Of a stretch of DNA of 39,167 bases, positions 1 to 11,847 are shown piece after piece. Both the position numbers and the translations under genes were made by a program. The notes under the pieces were generated by a model that was not told where the DNA came from, did not search any database, and saw only the letters and a program-made list of their open reading frames with translations. The stretch's first letter is position 1; each line of letters opens with the position of its first letter. This DNA comes from Actinomycetota bacterium (GTDB taxonomy: Bacteria > Actinomycetota > Humimicrobiia > Humimicrobiales > Humimicrobiaceae): the NCBI GenBank assembly GCA_028698215.1, contig JAQVDY010000015.1, positions 1-39,167 of the forward strand, read 5' to 3'.

Positions 1-1403
1 TAATCGGCGCCTTTAGGGCCCGGCACACTTTCCGGACCCAGGCCAGAATGCTCATATTCTTTTCGGTTATTCCCCTTTTAGCCAATATTGCCTACAATTT
101 TTTCCCCCAGGCATTACAGGGAATAGAAATAACCCCGGTCATGTTTAGCATTACCGGCATACTGATGTTTTTTGCCCTGTTCTATTACAAGCTGCTGGAC
201 ATAACCCCCATAGCCTGGGAGACCTTAATAGACGGGCTAAATGAAGGAATCCTGATATTGGATAAACAGAACCGTGTCGCTGACATAAATAATACTTTTA
301 GGGATATGCTGCACTTGGATAAACCAGCTATTGGCACCCCGGTATGCGATATTTTAGCCGCCTATCCCGATATAAAGAAATTTGTAGGCCGAAAGGACCC
401 TTCGCGCCAGGAAATATCCTTGCTTCAAAAGGGAAAGAAATATTTTTTCCTGTTTGAAAAATCCTATATCTATGACCAGAAAAATGAGTACAGGTTAGGC
501 AGCATCATCATTGCCAGGGATATTACCTTTTATCGAAAGGCCCAGCAGGAAATCCTGCAAAGTGAAGAAAAATTCAGAACCCTGTTTGAGCAATCCCTGG
601 ACGGCATATACATTACCACTACTGAAGGAAAGTTCATAGACTTAAACCAGTCCTTGGTAAATATGCTGGGTTATGGGCAAAAGAAAGACATACTATCCTT
701 AGATAGGGCCTCCCGCTTGTACCTGCACCCCGCCGATTGTCCGGAGCCGGAGCAAAACAACCAGGTGTTTGTTACCCAGCTAAAGAAAAAAAATGGGCGC
801 ATCATTGACGTAGAAATAAGTTTTTCAGTAATCCATGACCAGGATCAGCCCAAATACTGCCAGGGTATAGTAAGGGATATCACTGAACGGAAGAAGATTG
901 AAGACCAGCTAAAATACCTTTCTTTTCACGACCAGCTAACCGGACTGTATAACCGTAACTATTTTGAGCAGGAAATGAAAAGGATTAATAAAGATATAAG
1001 CCGGTTTATGCCGGTAACCGTACTTTCTGTAGATATTAACAACCTTAAGGTTATAAATGACCGGCAGGGCCATCCCCGGGGAGACCAATTGATTAAAAAA
1101 GCAGCTGAAATATTGGCCGGGATGGTAAGAAAAACAGACATACTGGCCCGGGTGGGGGGAGATGAATTTAATGCCATCCTGCCCGATACTTCCAAGGAGA
1201 CAGCCATAGCCCGGCTGGGTAATCTGGAGCAGACACTGAAAGAATATAATCAAAATTCTATTCAAATGCCTTTAAGCATGGCCATAGGGTTGGCTACAAC
1301 CCAGGAAGATGAAAAAAACCTTTTGGAGGTTATAAGAAGATCTGACCGCAGAATGTATGCCCACAAGAGGATGGCTAAATCCAGGGACCTGAATGCTAAT
1401 TAG
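1..1403 (+). CDS. Membrane-bound PAS-PAS-GGDEF diguanylate cyclase (5' end outside window)
   Basis: Predicted to make c-di-GMP from two GTP. The frame is open to the window edge, so the gene starts upstream; the first in-window Met is at 48 (451 residues from there). Numbering from that Met: two hydrophobic segments (about 1-20 and 30-48) look like the end of a histidine-kinase-type 7TM sensor region, followed by PAS domains at about 56-160 and 170-285 and a GGDEF domain at about 290-445. The catalytic motif GGDEF is intact at 370-374. An inhibitory I-site RxxD (R361, D364) lies five residues before it, so product inhibition is likely. There is no EAL or HD-GYP domain. The 3' end overlaps the convergent sugar-transferase gene by 8 bp. 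Family assignment is firm; the signal sensed is unknown. Confidence 0.9.
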   Translation, partial: IGAFRARHTFRTQARMLIFFSVIPLLANIAYNFFPQALQGIEITPVMFSITGILMFFALFYYKLLDITPIAWETLIDGLNEGILILDKQNRVADINNTFRDMLHLDKPAIGTPVCDILAAYPDIKKFVGRKDPSRQEISLLQKGKKYFFLFEKSYIYDQKNEYRLGSIIIARDITFYRKAQQEILQSEEKFRTLFEQSLDGIYITTTEGKFIDLNQSLVNMLGYGQKKDILSLDRASRLYLHPADCPEPEQNNQVFVTQLKKKNGRIIDVEISFSVIHDQDQPKYCQGIVRDITERKKIEDQLKYLSFHDQLTGLYNRNYFEQEMKRINKDISRFMPVTVLSVDINNLKVINDRQGHPRGDQLIKKAAEILAGMVRKTDILARVGGDEFNAILPDTSKETAIARLGNLEQTLKEYNQNSIQMPLSMAIGLATTQEDEKNLLEVIRRSDRRMYAHKRMAKSRDLNAN

Positions 1404-1968
1404 CCCCTTTTCCGGTAAGCACCGCTTTTACCGTAACCAGCACTATCTTGGTGTCCAGCCATAAACCCATATCCCTTACATAAGCAGCATCGTATTCTAC
1501 CTTGTCCGGTATACTCAAGCTGTCCCTGCCAGAGATCTGGGCCAGTCCGGTAACCCCCGGCCTTACCCGGTCCACCCCTTTTTCTTTCCTGAGCTTAATT
1601 AATAGGTCCTGGTTGTAAAGGGCGGGACGGGGACCCACAAAACTCATATCTCCCTTTACTATATTAACCAGCTGGGGAATTTCATCCAGGCTTACCCGGC
1701 GCAAAAAAGTTCCCAGCCTGGTATTGTATTTTTCCTGCTCCTTCATCTGGTCGGTAGGTATATCAGGTGTGCCTTCCTTCATGGTGCGGAACTTAAAAAT
1801 AGTAAAATAGGCGCTTCCCAGTCCCACCCTTTTCTGGGTAAAAATAATTTTACCCTTGGAATCCGTAGCAATGGCTATTGGAATTATTACCCACAGGGGT
1901 ATAAAAATTATAAGAAGTAAAACGGAACCGATGATATCTAGAAAACGCTTAAAAAATTTGTAAACCAT
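1396..1968 (-). CDS. Bacterial sugar transferase (polyprenyl-phosphate hexose-1-phosphate transferase)
   Basis: Transfers a sugar-1-phosphate from a nucleotide sugar to undecaprenyl phosphate, the first membrane step of a surface glycan. The 190 residues match the small PglC-like class: a hydrophobic membrane element at about 10-33, the catalytic Asp-Glu pair in SLDEIPQL (D95, E96), and the conserved VGPRP and RPGVTGLAQ segments. The ATG at 1968 is preferred because it forms a TAATG overlap with the upstream dehydratase stop; a GTG at 1983 is in frame but extends into that gene. It is last in the murA-lcp-capD operon. The adjacent UDP-GlcNAc 4,6-dehydratase suggests a UDP-diNAcBac-like or related deoxysugar substrate (inference). 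Confidence 0.9.
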   Translation of the reverse strand: MVYKFFKRFLDIIGSVLLLIIFIPLWVIIPIAIATDSKGKIIFTQKRVGLGSAYFTIFKFRTMKEGTPDIPTDQMKEQEKYNTRLGTFLRRVSLDEIPQLVNIVKGDMSFVGPRPALYNQDLLIKLRKEKGVDRVRPGVTGLAQISGRDSLSIPDKVEYDAAYVRDMGLWLDTKIVLVTVKAVLTGKGAN

Positions 1969-3836
1969 TACTGCTTGTACCACATCTTGTTTTGGTCAAA
2001 TTCAGGTATAACCTTCTTTAAATCCTTAAACAGGTTATCATAATCATACAGGGTGATTTCCTTTTCAATATTAAACAGGATATTAATCATCTCATCTTTG
2101 TTGGCCAGCCCATTATTCTGGGCCATAAAAATAGAAGGAAAATCAGTAGTAACCAGCTCTTCGTCATGGCAGGTAAGCTCCTCATCCAGCTTTTCCCCGC
2201 TCCTTATGCCCGAATAGGAAATCTTTATATCCCTATCCGGTATAAGGCCGTATAGCCTTATCATATTCTTGGCCAGGTCCAGTATATTTATAGGCTCGCC
2301 CATATCCAGGACATAGATTTCTCCTCCCTGGCCCATGACACAGGCCTGTATTACCAGCTGGGAGGCCTCTGATATGGTCATAAAGAAACGGTTCATATTG
2401 GGATGGGTGACCATCACCGGACCGCCTTTTTCTATCTGGTTTTTAAATATGGGAACCACGCTGCCCTGGCTGCCCAGGACATTTCCGAACCTAACTATGA
2501 TATAGGCGGTATCGCCTGCCTTGGACTTAGACACCAAATATTTTTCAGCCAGGGTTTTAGACAGGCCCATTACACTGTTAGGGTTAACCGCCTTATCAGT
2601 AGACAGCATCACAAATTTTTTAACTCCGAATTCCGAACATATCTTGGATAAGGATTTAGTGCCTACAAAATTGTTTTGCAAAGCTGCCTCAGGATTAAGC
2701 TGCATCAAGGGAACATGCTTGTAAGCTGCAGCATGAAAAACATAATCAGGCTTGTATTTTTTAAACACCCCCCGGATGCTGTCCTTGTGCCGTATATCAG
2801 TAACAATGGGTATGGCACTGAAGAAATTATGCTCATTGGTCAGTTCCTGCTCTATTAAAAACATGTTGTTCTCTGAATGGTCCACCATAATCAGCCTGGC
2901 CGGCTTGAACCTGATGACCTGCCTGCAGATTTCGGAGCCGATGGACCCCCCTGCCCCGGTAATCAGGATGGATTTACCTTCAAACTCGGAAAAGATGGCT
3001 GAATAATCAATCTTGACCGGCTTTCTGCCCAGGATATCTTCAATCTGTATATCCCTTACCTGGTACAGGTGGGCCTTGCCGTCAATTATCTCATACAGGC
3101 TGGGTAAAGTTTTGCACACTGCCCCTTCTTCCCGGGCTTTGAAAGCTATCTCTTTACGTATCTCACCTGAAGCAGAAGGCATGGCGATAATTACCTCGTC
3201 TACTGAAAGCTTCTTTATAAATTTCTTAATTTCCTGGGTTTTTCCCACTACCTTAATGCCATGTATCTGCTGTCCCAGCTTGGCCTTGTCATCATCCAGG
3301 AAACCTACCGGCTGATACTGGGTATTTTTCTGCCTTATCATTTCCCTGGCAATCATTTCTCCCGCATCCCCGGCCCCGATGATAAGGGCCCTCTTTTTCC
3401 GGGTATATATACTTCCAAACTTAAGCTCATTAAAAAGCCGGGCTGAATAGCGGGAAGTGGCAACCATAATCAGGGTAAGCAGAAAATCAATAATAAGGAT
3501 ACTTTTGGGAAAATAGGGAGTTTCAAAAATATAGAAGACAAAAATCATAATAGCCGCACTTAAGGCCAGGCACTCTATTATGGTGATAAATTCCCTGAAG
3601 CTGGCATACTTCCATATTTTCCTGTACATGCCAAATATGGCAAATATCAGCAGCTTGACCCCGATAATAATTAGGGTATATTCCCATACATAAGCAGAAT
3701 ATTGGGGTGGCAAAGACTCCAGACCGGCCAGTGTAATCTGTCCCCTTAAATAAAAAGACAGGGTAAAGGCGGAAAAGAATATTAATATATCCAGGAAAAC
3801 CTGGATCACTATATTTTTTATCTTAGAAAAATTCAT
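1968..3836 (-). CDS. Membrane nucleoside-diphosphate-sugar 4,6-dehydratase (CapD/PglF family)
   Basis: Likely UDP-GlcNAc (or related) 4,6-dehydratase that makes a keto-deoxysugar for surface glycan synthesis. At 622 residues it is typical of the long membrane form: four hydrophobic segments in about 1-135, a first Rossmann domain with GAGDAGE (154-160), and the catalytic SDR domain with GAGGSIGSE (294-302). The catalytic region reads STDKA (412-416), then M423 and K427. Met in place of the usual SDR tyrosine is known from PglF-type dehydratases, so this is a family feature and not a defect. It lies 4 bp after lcp and overlaps the sugar-transferase start by 1 bp. The exact product cannot be read from sequence. 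Confidence 0.93.
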   Translation of the reverse strand: MNFSKIKNIVIQVFLDILIFFSAFTLSFYLRGQITLAGLESLPPQYSAYVWEYTLIIIGVKLLIFAIFGMYRKIWKYASFREFITIIECLALSAAIMIFVFYIFETPYFPKSILIIDFLLTLIMVATSRYSARLFNELKFGSIYTRKKRALIIGAGDAGEMIAREMIRQKNTQYQPVGFLDDDKAKLGQQIHGIKVVGKTQEIKKFIKKLSVDEVIIAMPSASGEIRKEIAFKAREEGAVCKTLPSLYEIIDGKAHLYQVRDIQIEDILGRKPVKIDYSAIFSEFEGKSILITGAGGSIGSEICRQVIRFKPARLIMVDHSENNMFLIEQELTNEHNFFSAIPIVTDIRHKDSIRGVFKKYKPDYVFHAAAYKHVPLMQLNPEAALQNNFVGTKSLSKICSEFGVKKFVMLSTDKAVNPNSVMGLSKTLAEKYLVSKSKAGDTAYIIVRFGNVLGSQGSVVPIFKNQIEKGGPVMVTHPNMNRFFMTISEASQLVIQACVMGQGGEIYVLDMGEPINILDLAKNMIRLYGLIPDRDIKISYSGIRSGEKLDEELTCHDEELVTTDFPSIFMAQNNGLANKDEMINILFNIEKEITLYDYDNLFKDLKKVIPEFDQNKMWYKQ

Positions 3837-3840
3837 GAAA

Positions 3841-5853
3841 TCAGTTAATATTATCCAAATAATCCTGGCCTACCACTATGGCAATATCAGAATCGGCGCC
3901 ATATTCAGATTCAAACTTATCCTGCTGGATCTGTATTTTTTCATAGCTGTCCAAAACCAAAGCCACCTGGTCGGCCTGCTCCTTGTTCTCCTGGGTATAA
4001 TATATAACAGTTTTTTCATAATTGAAACTATCAGCATTGGCCATCTCTGAAATCTTAAACCCATACACTCTCAAATAAGAGCTCATCCTGGAAGCTACCC
4101 CGGAAATGCCATTACCATTGGCTATAAATATCCTGGTTTCAGCAGCAATTGATTTGTCCACCGTCTGGCCTACATCCACATTGATCTCCAGGGGGGTTAC
4201 CCCTTCCGCCGAAAACCAGGACACCCGCTCATGCACCAGGTCATACTGGAGAACGTATCTGCCCGGCTCCTCCGGAGAATACACCATTATGTCCTGCTCC
4301 AGCTCCTGGCCGGGTTCCAACTGTTGTATATGGAGCCTGCGGCCGTTATCCCACATAACCGGCTCCCTGGTATCCCGGTCTATCCAGTGATACCCTAAAT
4401 TAATCTCCAGGTCGGGGTTGTTTTCCCAAACCATGGAGCCTGTATTTTTTACCCATATGGTAACCGGATACTTCTCCCCCGGCTTCATATAGGAAGGAGT
4501 GGTATTAAAGTCATCATACAGGGCAGCATAATCCACATCCACTGCTACCAGTTTCTCATAAGGAGGTACGCCCTGGTAGGAAAACCAGGTTACATTTTCC
4601 TGCACCATATCTACCTGAAGCATATAGCGGCCGGAATCGGAAGGGGCCTGTATATTAAGCTCAAAAGTCGCTTCCTGGCCGGGCTCCACTGTTTCTAAAG
4701 GCAGAAAAGCCCTTTCCCCGTCAAACACCACCATCTGCCTGTTTTCAAAATCTATCCAGTGGTAGCCCAAAAAGAATGCTTCCTGTTTACCGTTTCTCTC
4801 CCAGGTCACTGCCCCCGTATTTTTTACTTTTACCTTAAACTTATAGGTAAGATTAGCCGACATGGAATCGGGCAATGCAGTTACTTCACTGTAAGCAGCA
4901 TTATATTTAGAAGCCGGCTCCCCGGCCAAAACCCTTTTCCACATGGCCCGGGCTTCTTCAATATCCGGTATCTGCACTGATATGGTACCGTCCTCTATCC
5001 AGTCAGCGTGGGAAGGTATGATGGCGGTCTGGAACTTTTCCCCATTAAAAGAAAGGGCGGCCTTGGAATACCGCAGTATAGTCATGACATCCAAATCGGT
5101 CCTGGTGTTGGAAGCCAGTATGTTAAAGTAATAGGGTACATCGGTTACATACTTTAAATTAAGTTTCTGCTCCACCAAAGCCTTAAATATCTGCTGCTGC
5201 CTTTGTATACGGCCGATATCCCCCAGCTCGGTAGAGCGGTCCCGGGTATAGGCTAAAGCCTGTTCCCCGGTAAGATGATGGGTTCCGGGAGAAAGAAAGG
5301 TTCCGCTTTTTTCATCCTCCAGAGGCCTTTCCACAGTTATATCTATTCCATCTACCGCATCCAGTATCTCTACAAAACCGTTAAAATCCAAGGTTATGTA
5401 ATGATTTATATTGGTATCCAAAAAATCTGATACAGTCTTTATCATAAGCTCTTCCTGCCCGTAAGCATAAGCAGCATTAATCTTGTCTTCCCCATAACCC
5501 GGTATCTCCACTAAAGTATCCCGGGGGATGGAAAGAAGCGTTCCTTCCACCTTGACCGGATCCAGGTAAAGCAGCATGATGGTATCCGCCCTGCCTGCCT
5601 CCTGGTCGCTATCCCTGCTGTCCCTTCCCAAGATAAGCACAGTTATAGGTTCCTGGGGGGATTCAATAGGGGTAAGTATGCTTTCCACCTCTGAAGTAGT
5701 GCCTTCATTTATGGTCTGGTTTAAGGAATTTATATAATAGAAAAATACCCCCGTTGCCGCTCCCGCCAGCACTATCAGGCTGGCAAATACAATAATTAAC
5801 ACTCTCCCGTAGCGGGGGATTCTAAAAAACCATCTTTTTTTTATTTGCTCCAT
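3841..5853 (-). CDS. LytR-CpsA-Psr (LCP) wall-polymer ligase with two Ig-like domains
   Basis: LCP enzymes move glycan polymers from undecaprenyl pyrophosphate onto peptidoglycan outside the cell. There are 670 residues: a basic N-terminus, one transmembrane segment (about 17-40), and an LCP domain (about 65-300) with the expected acidic and arginine residues (GRADT with D90, SIPRD with R111, YTRDR with R204/R206, GRIQRQQ with R215 and R218). Two tandem Ig-like repeats follow (about 316-440 and 441-562); they share GYHWID, EPGQE, GRYxLQ and WFS motifs. A LytR C-terminal domain (about 571-665) ends the protein. LCP and LytR-C are usually joined by a short linker, so the two inserted domains are unusual. 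It sits between murA (5-bp gap) and the dehydratase (4-bp gap), which fits a role in wall-glycan assembly. Confidence 0.93.
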   Translation of the reverse strand: MEQIKKRWFFRIPRYGRVLIIVFASLIVLAGAATGVFFYYINSLNQTINEGTTSEVESILTPIESPQEPITVLILGRDSRDSDQEAGRADTIMLLYLDPVKVEGTLLSIPRDTLVEIPGYGEDKINAAYAYGQEELMIKTVSDFLDTNINHYITLDFNGFVEILDAVDGIDITVERPLEDEKSGTFLSPGTHHLTGEQALAYTRDRSTELGDIGRIQRQQQIFKALVEQKLNLKYVTDVPYYFNILASNTRTDLDVMTILRYSKAALSFNGEKFQTAIIPSHADWIEDGTISVQIPDIEEARAMWKRVLAGEPASKYNAAYSEVTALPDSMSANLTYKFKVKVKNTGAVTWERNGKQEAFFLGYHWIDFENRQMVVFDGERAFLPLETVEPGQEATFELNIQAPSDSGRYMLQVDMVQENVTWFSYQGVPPYEKLVAVDVDYAALYDDFNTTPSYMKPGEKYPVTIWVKNTGSMVWENNPDLEINLGYHWIDRDTREPVMWDNGRRLHIQQLEPGQELEQDIMVYSPEEPGRYVLQYDLVHERVSWFSAEGVTPLEINVDVGQTVDKSIAAETRIFIANGNGISGVASRMSSYLRVYGFKISEMANADSFNYEKTVIYYTQENKEQADQVALVLDSYEKIQIQQDKFESEYGADSDIAIVVGQDYLDNIN

Positions 5854-5858
5854 ATCAC

Positions 5859-7127
5859 CTATACCTTTTTAATATCTGCTCCCAGGCCCTGTAATTTTTT
5901 ATCTATTCTCTCATATCCCCTCTCAATATGGTATATATCCATAACCTCGGTTATGCCTTCTGCCGCCAGACCAGCCAGCACCATAGCCGCCCCTGCCCTC
6001 AAATCGCAGGCTGTGACCGGGGCCCCCGAAAGTTTTTCTGAGCCCCTGATAATAGCATGGTGGCCGTCAATCTTTATATCCGCTCCCATCCGGTTCAGTT
6101 CATCCACATACATAAAACGGTTTTCAAATACATTCTCAGTTATAACCGATACCCCGGGAACGGTAGCCAGCAGTACCGCAATGATAGGCTGCAGGTCAGT
6201 AGGAAAACCGGGATAAGGCAGGGTGCTTATATGCACCGGCTTTAATTGCTGGCCCGGGCTTACCCTTATCCTGTTCTCAGCTGCTACCTCTATATCTATG
6301 CCAATTTCTTTTAATTTAAGTAAAAATATTTCCAGGTTGCGGGCTGATGCTCCCACCACTTCCACCTGCTGGCCGCATAAGGCGGCCGCAGTAATAAAGG
6401 TGCCGGCCTCTATGCTGTCCGGCATAACCTCATAGGCAGTACCTTTAAGCTGGTCTACCCCCCTTATGGTAATGCTGTCAAACCCGGCTCCTTCAATATC
6501 AGCTCCCATGGATTTTAGAAACCGGGCCAGGTCCACTATTTCCGGCTCCCGGGCGGCATTATTGATTACGGTTTCCCCTTCTGCCAAACAGGCCGCCATC
6601 ATAATATTTTCAGTAGCTCCCCGGGAAGGGAAATCCAAATCTATTAAGGCCCCTTTAAGCTTTCCGGAACCATTGCTGACCTTAGCATGCACATAACCGT
6701 GCTCCATATAGTTTTCAGTGCCCATAAACTCAAATCCCTTTAGATGAAGATCGATTTGCCGGGACCCTATATTGCACCCCCCGGGTATGGCCACTTTCAC
6801 CTTCCCAAAACGGGACAGCAAGGGCCCTGCTACCAGTATGGAAGCCCTCATCTTTTTTACCAGCTCATAGGGTGCTTCTACGCTGTCTACAGAGTCCGGA
6901 CCGATGGTCATGACACCCCGGGCCTGATCGAAGTCCACCTGGGCCCCCAGGGTGCGCAGCACCAAAGCCATAGTATTAACATCTTCTATCTGGGGGACTT
7001 TTTTTAAGGTAGTTTTACCGGTAGCCAGCAGTGCCGCTGCCATAAGTTTTAAGGCGGAGTTTTTAGCGCCGCCTACTTCTACTATACCGCTAAGTTTTTT
7101 TCCGCCATTTATTACAAATTTTCCCAT
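5859..7127 (-). CDS. murA: UDP-N-acetylglucosamine 1-carboxyvinyltransferase
   Basis: First committed step of peptidoglycan synthesis: transfers enolpyruvate from PEP to UDP-GlcNAc in the cytoplasm. The 422 residues are full family length. K22 sits in the N-terminal AKNS motif. The catalytic cysteine is C118, in PGGCNIGSR. A Cys at this position is the fosfomycin target, so sensitivity is expected (inference). It leads the operon murA-lcp-capD-sugar transferase. An SD-like AGGA lies 5 nt before the ATG, and an extended -10 promoter lies 31 bp upstream. Confidence 0.97.
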   Translation of the reverse strand: MGKFVINGGKKLSGIVEVGGAKNSALKLMAAALLATGKTTLKKVPQIEDVNTMALVLRTLGAQVDFDQARGVMTIGPDSVDSVEAPYELVKKMRASILVAGPLLSRFGKVKVAIPGGCNIGSRQIDLHLKGFEFMGTENYMEHGYVHAKVSNGSGKLKGALIDLDFPSRGATENIMMAACLAEGETVINNAAREPEIVDLARFLKSMGADIEGAGFDSITIRGVDQLKGTAYEVMPDSIEAGTFITAAALCGQQVEVVGASARNLEIFLLKLKEIGIDIEVAAENRIRVSPGQQLKPVHISTLPYPGFPTDLQPIIAVLLATVPGVSVITENVFENRFMYVDELNRMGADIKIDGHHAIIRGSEKLSGAPVTACDLRAGAAMVLAGLAAEGITEVMDIYHIERGYERIDKKLQGLGADIKKV

Positions 7128-7157
7128 ATATATCCTGTCATATTTAAAGTATTGGAT

Positions 7158-7166
7158 ATTATAGCA
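7158..7166 (-). promoter_or_regulatory. Extended -10 promoter of the murA operon
   Basis: On the minus strand TGC-TATAAT reads from 7166 to 7158: a perfect -10 hexamer with the TGn extension. Transcription would start near 7151, giving a leader of about 24 nt. The -35 region is only T-rich, as extended -10 promoters tolerate. Confidence 0.55.
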
Positions 7167-7223
7167 AATTAGAGGCCTAAAAAAAATAAAAGGTACCTTA
7201 AATCCGCCAAGGGGCCCGGCAGT

Positions 7224-7252
7224 TTGCCTGTATGACTCATTTGGTATATATT
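7224..7252 (+). promoter_or_regulatory. Promoter of mgtE
   Basis: TTGCCT (7224-7229) and TATATT (7247-7252) are separated by 17 bp, 31 bp before the mgtE ATG. The predicted leader of about 24 nt is too short for an M-box magnesium riboswitch. An AAGGA SD site precedes the start. Confidence 0.45.
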
Positions 7253-7282
7253 TAACTAAAATAATTTCAAGGAAATTAAGTA

Positions 7283-8638
7283 ATGCTAACCCTGGAATAT
7301 TATAACCTGGTAGAAAAATTAAACCAACTTATAGAAACAAAACAGTGGAGGGAAATAAAGGAGCTTTTGGCTGACATTCCCCCTGCCGATTTTGTACACC
7401 TGCTGGATGATTTTGACCATGAGACCGGGCTGGTGCTGTTCAGGCTGCTCCCCAAGGAGGAGGCGGTAAAAGTATTTGCCCAGCTGGAAGCAGCCGACCA
7501 GGAACAGCTGCTGGCCAACCTGGGAAGCCAGAGGGCCAAGCAGATAGTATTAGACCTTCCCCCCGATGACCGCACCGAGCTGTTTGGGGATCTTCCCGGA
7601 AATGTTACCCAGAAACTGCTAAACATCCTTCCTGCCCCGGAAAGAAGGGAAGCCCTGGCCCTTCTCTGCTATCCGGAAAGAAGCGTGGGCCGGCTAATGA
7701 CTCCCGATTACGTGGCAGTAAAATCCTTCTGGACCGTGGACCAGGCCTTGAAGCATATAAGGAGGATGGGCAAAGACGCAGAAACCATTGATATTATCTA
7801 TGTAGTGGACGGCGGCTGGCACCTGGCTGACAGCATCCCTTTAAGGAAGCTGATACTGGCTGATCCCCACCAGAAGATAGAAGAGGTTATGGATTACAAA
7901 TATATTTCCCTTCATGCCGACCAGGACCAGGAAGAAGCAGTAAAGATCATGAGGGACTCCGATCTTACCGCCCTGCCCGTAACCGACCACCAGCAGGTGC
8001 TGATGGGTATAGTTACCGTAGATGATATACTGGATATCCTGGAAGAAGAAACCACTGAAGACTTCCAGAAGGTAGCCGGTGTATCCCCGGTGGGAATCAA
8101 ATATACTTCCGCCTCTTCGGTCACCCTGTATGTAAAAAGGATAGGGTGGCTGGCCATACTTATGGTAGCCGGCTTTATATCCTCTACCATAATATCGCAT
8201 TTTGAGGCCTCCCTGAACTCGGTAATTGCCCTGGCCTTTTTTATACCGGTATTAATCGGTACCGGAGGTAATACTTCCACCCAGTCTTCCACCCTGATTA
8301 TCAGGGCCTTATCCACCGGTGAACTTACGGTAAGGAAATGGTTCTATGTGGTAAAAAAAGAACTGCTAACCGGACTGCTTCTGGGAATATCCATGGGAAC
8401 AGTATTTTTGCTGAGGGTTGTTATTTTAAGGGAAGGCCTGCTGCTGGGCATAACCCTGGGGCTGGCCGTGGTAGCTATTATAATGATAGCCAACCTGCTG
8501 GGAGCCCTGCTGCCCATACTGCTTACCAAACTAAGGCTGGACCCAGCCGTAATCAGCAGCCCCCTGCTCACCACCGTAGTGGATGCCCTGGGACTGCTAA
8601 TCTATTTCTCCATAGCCGCCCTGATATTCAGCCTTTAG
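7283..8638 (+). CDS. mgtE: Magnesium transporter MgtE
   Basis: Homodimeric Mg2+ channel/transporter of the cytoplasmic membrane. The 451 residues show the full architecture: a superhelical MgtE-N domain (about 20-125), a tandem CBS pair (about 130-255) that gates the pore by binding Mg2+, and five transmembrane helices (about 270-450). The pore-lining aspartate is conserved in the last helices (motif LTTVVDALG). The gene is divergent from murA and followed after 37 bp by a small unknown gene. Confidence 0.95.
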   Translation: MLTLEYYNLVEKLNQLIETKQWREIKELLADIPPADFVHLLDDFDHETGLVLFRLLPKEEAVKVFAQLEAADQEQLLANLGSQRAKQIVLDLPPDDRTELFGDLPGNVTQKLLNILPAPERREALALLCYPERSVGRLMTPDYVAVKSFWTVDQALKHIRRMGKDAETIDIIYVVDGGWHLADSIPLRKLILADPHQKIEEVMDYKYISLHADQDQEEAVKIMRDSDLTALPVTDHQQVLMGIVTVDDILDILEEETTEDFQKVAGVSPVGIKYTSASSVTLYVKRIGWLAILMVAGFISSTIISHFEASLNSVIALAFFIPVLIGTGGNTSTQSSTLIIRALSTGELTVRKWFYVVKKELLTGLLLGISMGTVFLLRVVILREGLLLGITLGLAVVAIIMIANLLGALLPILLTKLRLDPAVISSPLLTTVVDALGLLIYFSIAALIFSL

Positions 8639-8647
8639 CCGGCTTTT

Positions 8648-8655
8648 GCTATAAT
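8648..8655 (+). promoter_or_regulatory. Extended -10 promoter before the small gene at 8676
   Basis: TGC-TATAAT lies just after the mgtE stop codon. Start of transcription near 8662 would leave about 14 nt containing the GGGG SD site before the ATG at 8676. The same TGC-TATAAT string occurs before murA. Confidence 0.4.
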
Positions 8656-8675
8656 AAAATAAAAAAGGGGAAACC

Positions 8676-9104
8676 ATGCAGATCAAACTGGAAAAAAATC
8701 AAACCCACATAAACCAGCTGGTAGAAAAATTTATAACACCTGCTGAAAAGATTAAGGCAGTATATGAGCAATCCTACACCATGGACGGCTCAGTTCAGAC
8801 CAAGGTTCACCTGCTTACCACCAAAAAAATTATATATGTGGAGTTTTTAAAAAATGATGCCTTCATCAAATGCTATCCCCTGCACAATCAAATCTCCTAC
8901 CAGATAGAAAGACAGGCAGAAAAAGACCTTCTTAATGTAGATAATATAATAAGCATAAAAATAAGGGTGTCCCCTGATGCCAGCATAATATTCAGGTTTG
9001 ACCATCAGCTGGACCGCTCCCACTATATCACCACCCTGTCCCAGGAAAAACAGGAGGCATACCAGTTTTTGCTTAAGCTAAACCAGCTGCTGGCAGAAAT
9101 CTAG
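8676..9104 (+). CDS. Uncharacterised 142-residue cytoplasmic protein
   Basis: I do not recognise the family. The protein is soluble, with no signal peptide, membrane helix or cysteine pair. The central part (about 45-115) alternates short hydrophobic beta-like stretches, and a final amphipathic helix (about 125-141) closes the sequence. That pattern loosely resembles bacterial PH/GRAM-like folds, but this is a weak guess. An SD site (GGGG, 5 nt spacing) supports the ATG. It follows mgtE and its stop codon directly abuts that of the convergent atpC. Confidence 0.7.
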   Translation: MQIKLEKNQTHINQLVEKFITPAEKIKAVYEQSYTMDGSVQTKVHLLTTKKIIYVEFLKNDAFIKCYPLHNQISYQIERQAEKDLLNVDNIISIKIRVSPDASIIFRFDHQLDRSHYITTLSQEKQEAYQFLLKLNQLLAEI

Positions 9105-11846
<2,742 letters not shown>

Positions 11847-11847
11847 A

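Noticed and set aside
2403-3446. Plus-strand open frames opposite the dehydratase gene, and similar antisense frames across the window
   Set aside because: They mirror the codon structure of well-identified genes on the other strand and have no recognisable domains or SD-supported starts.
7128-7282. M-box magnesium riboswitch controlling mgtE
   Set aside because: The predicted mgtE leader is only about 24 nt and the whole divergent gap is 155 bp, so there is no room for the ~160-nt element.
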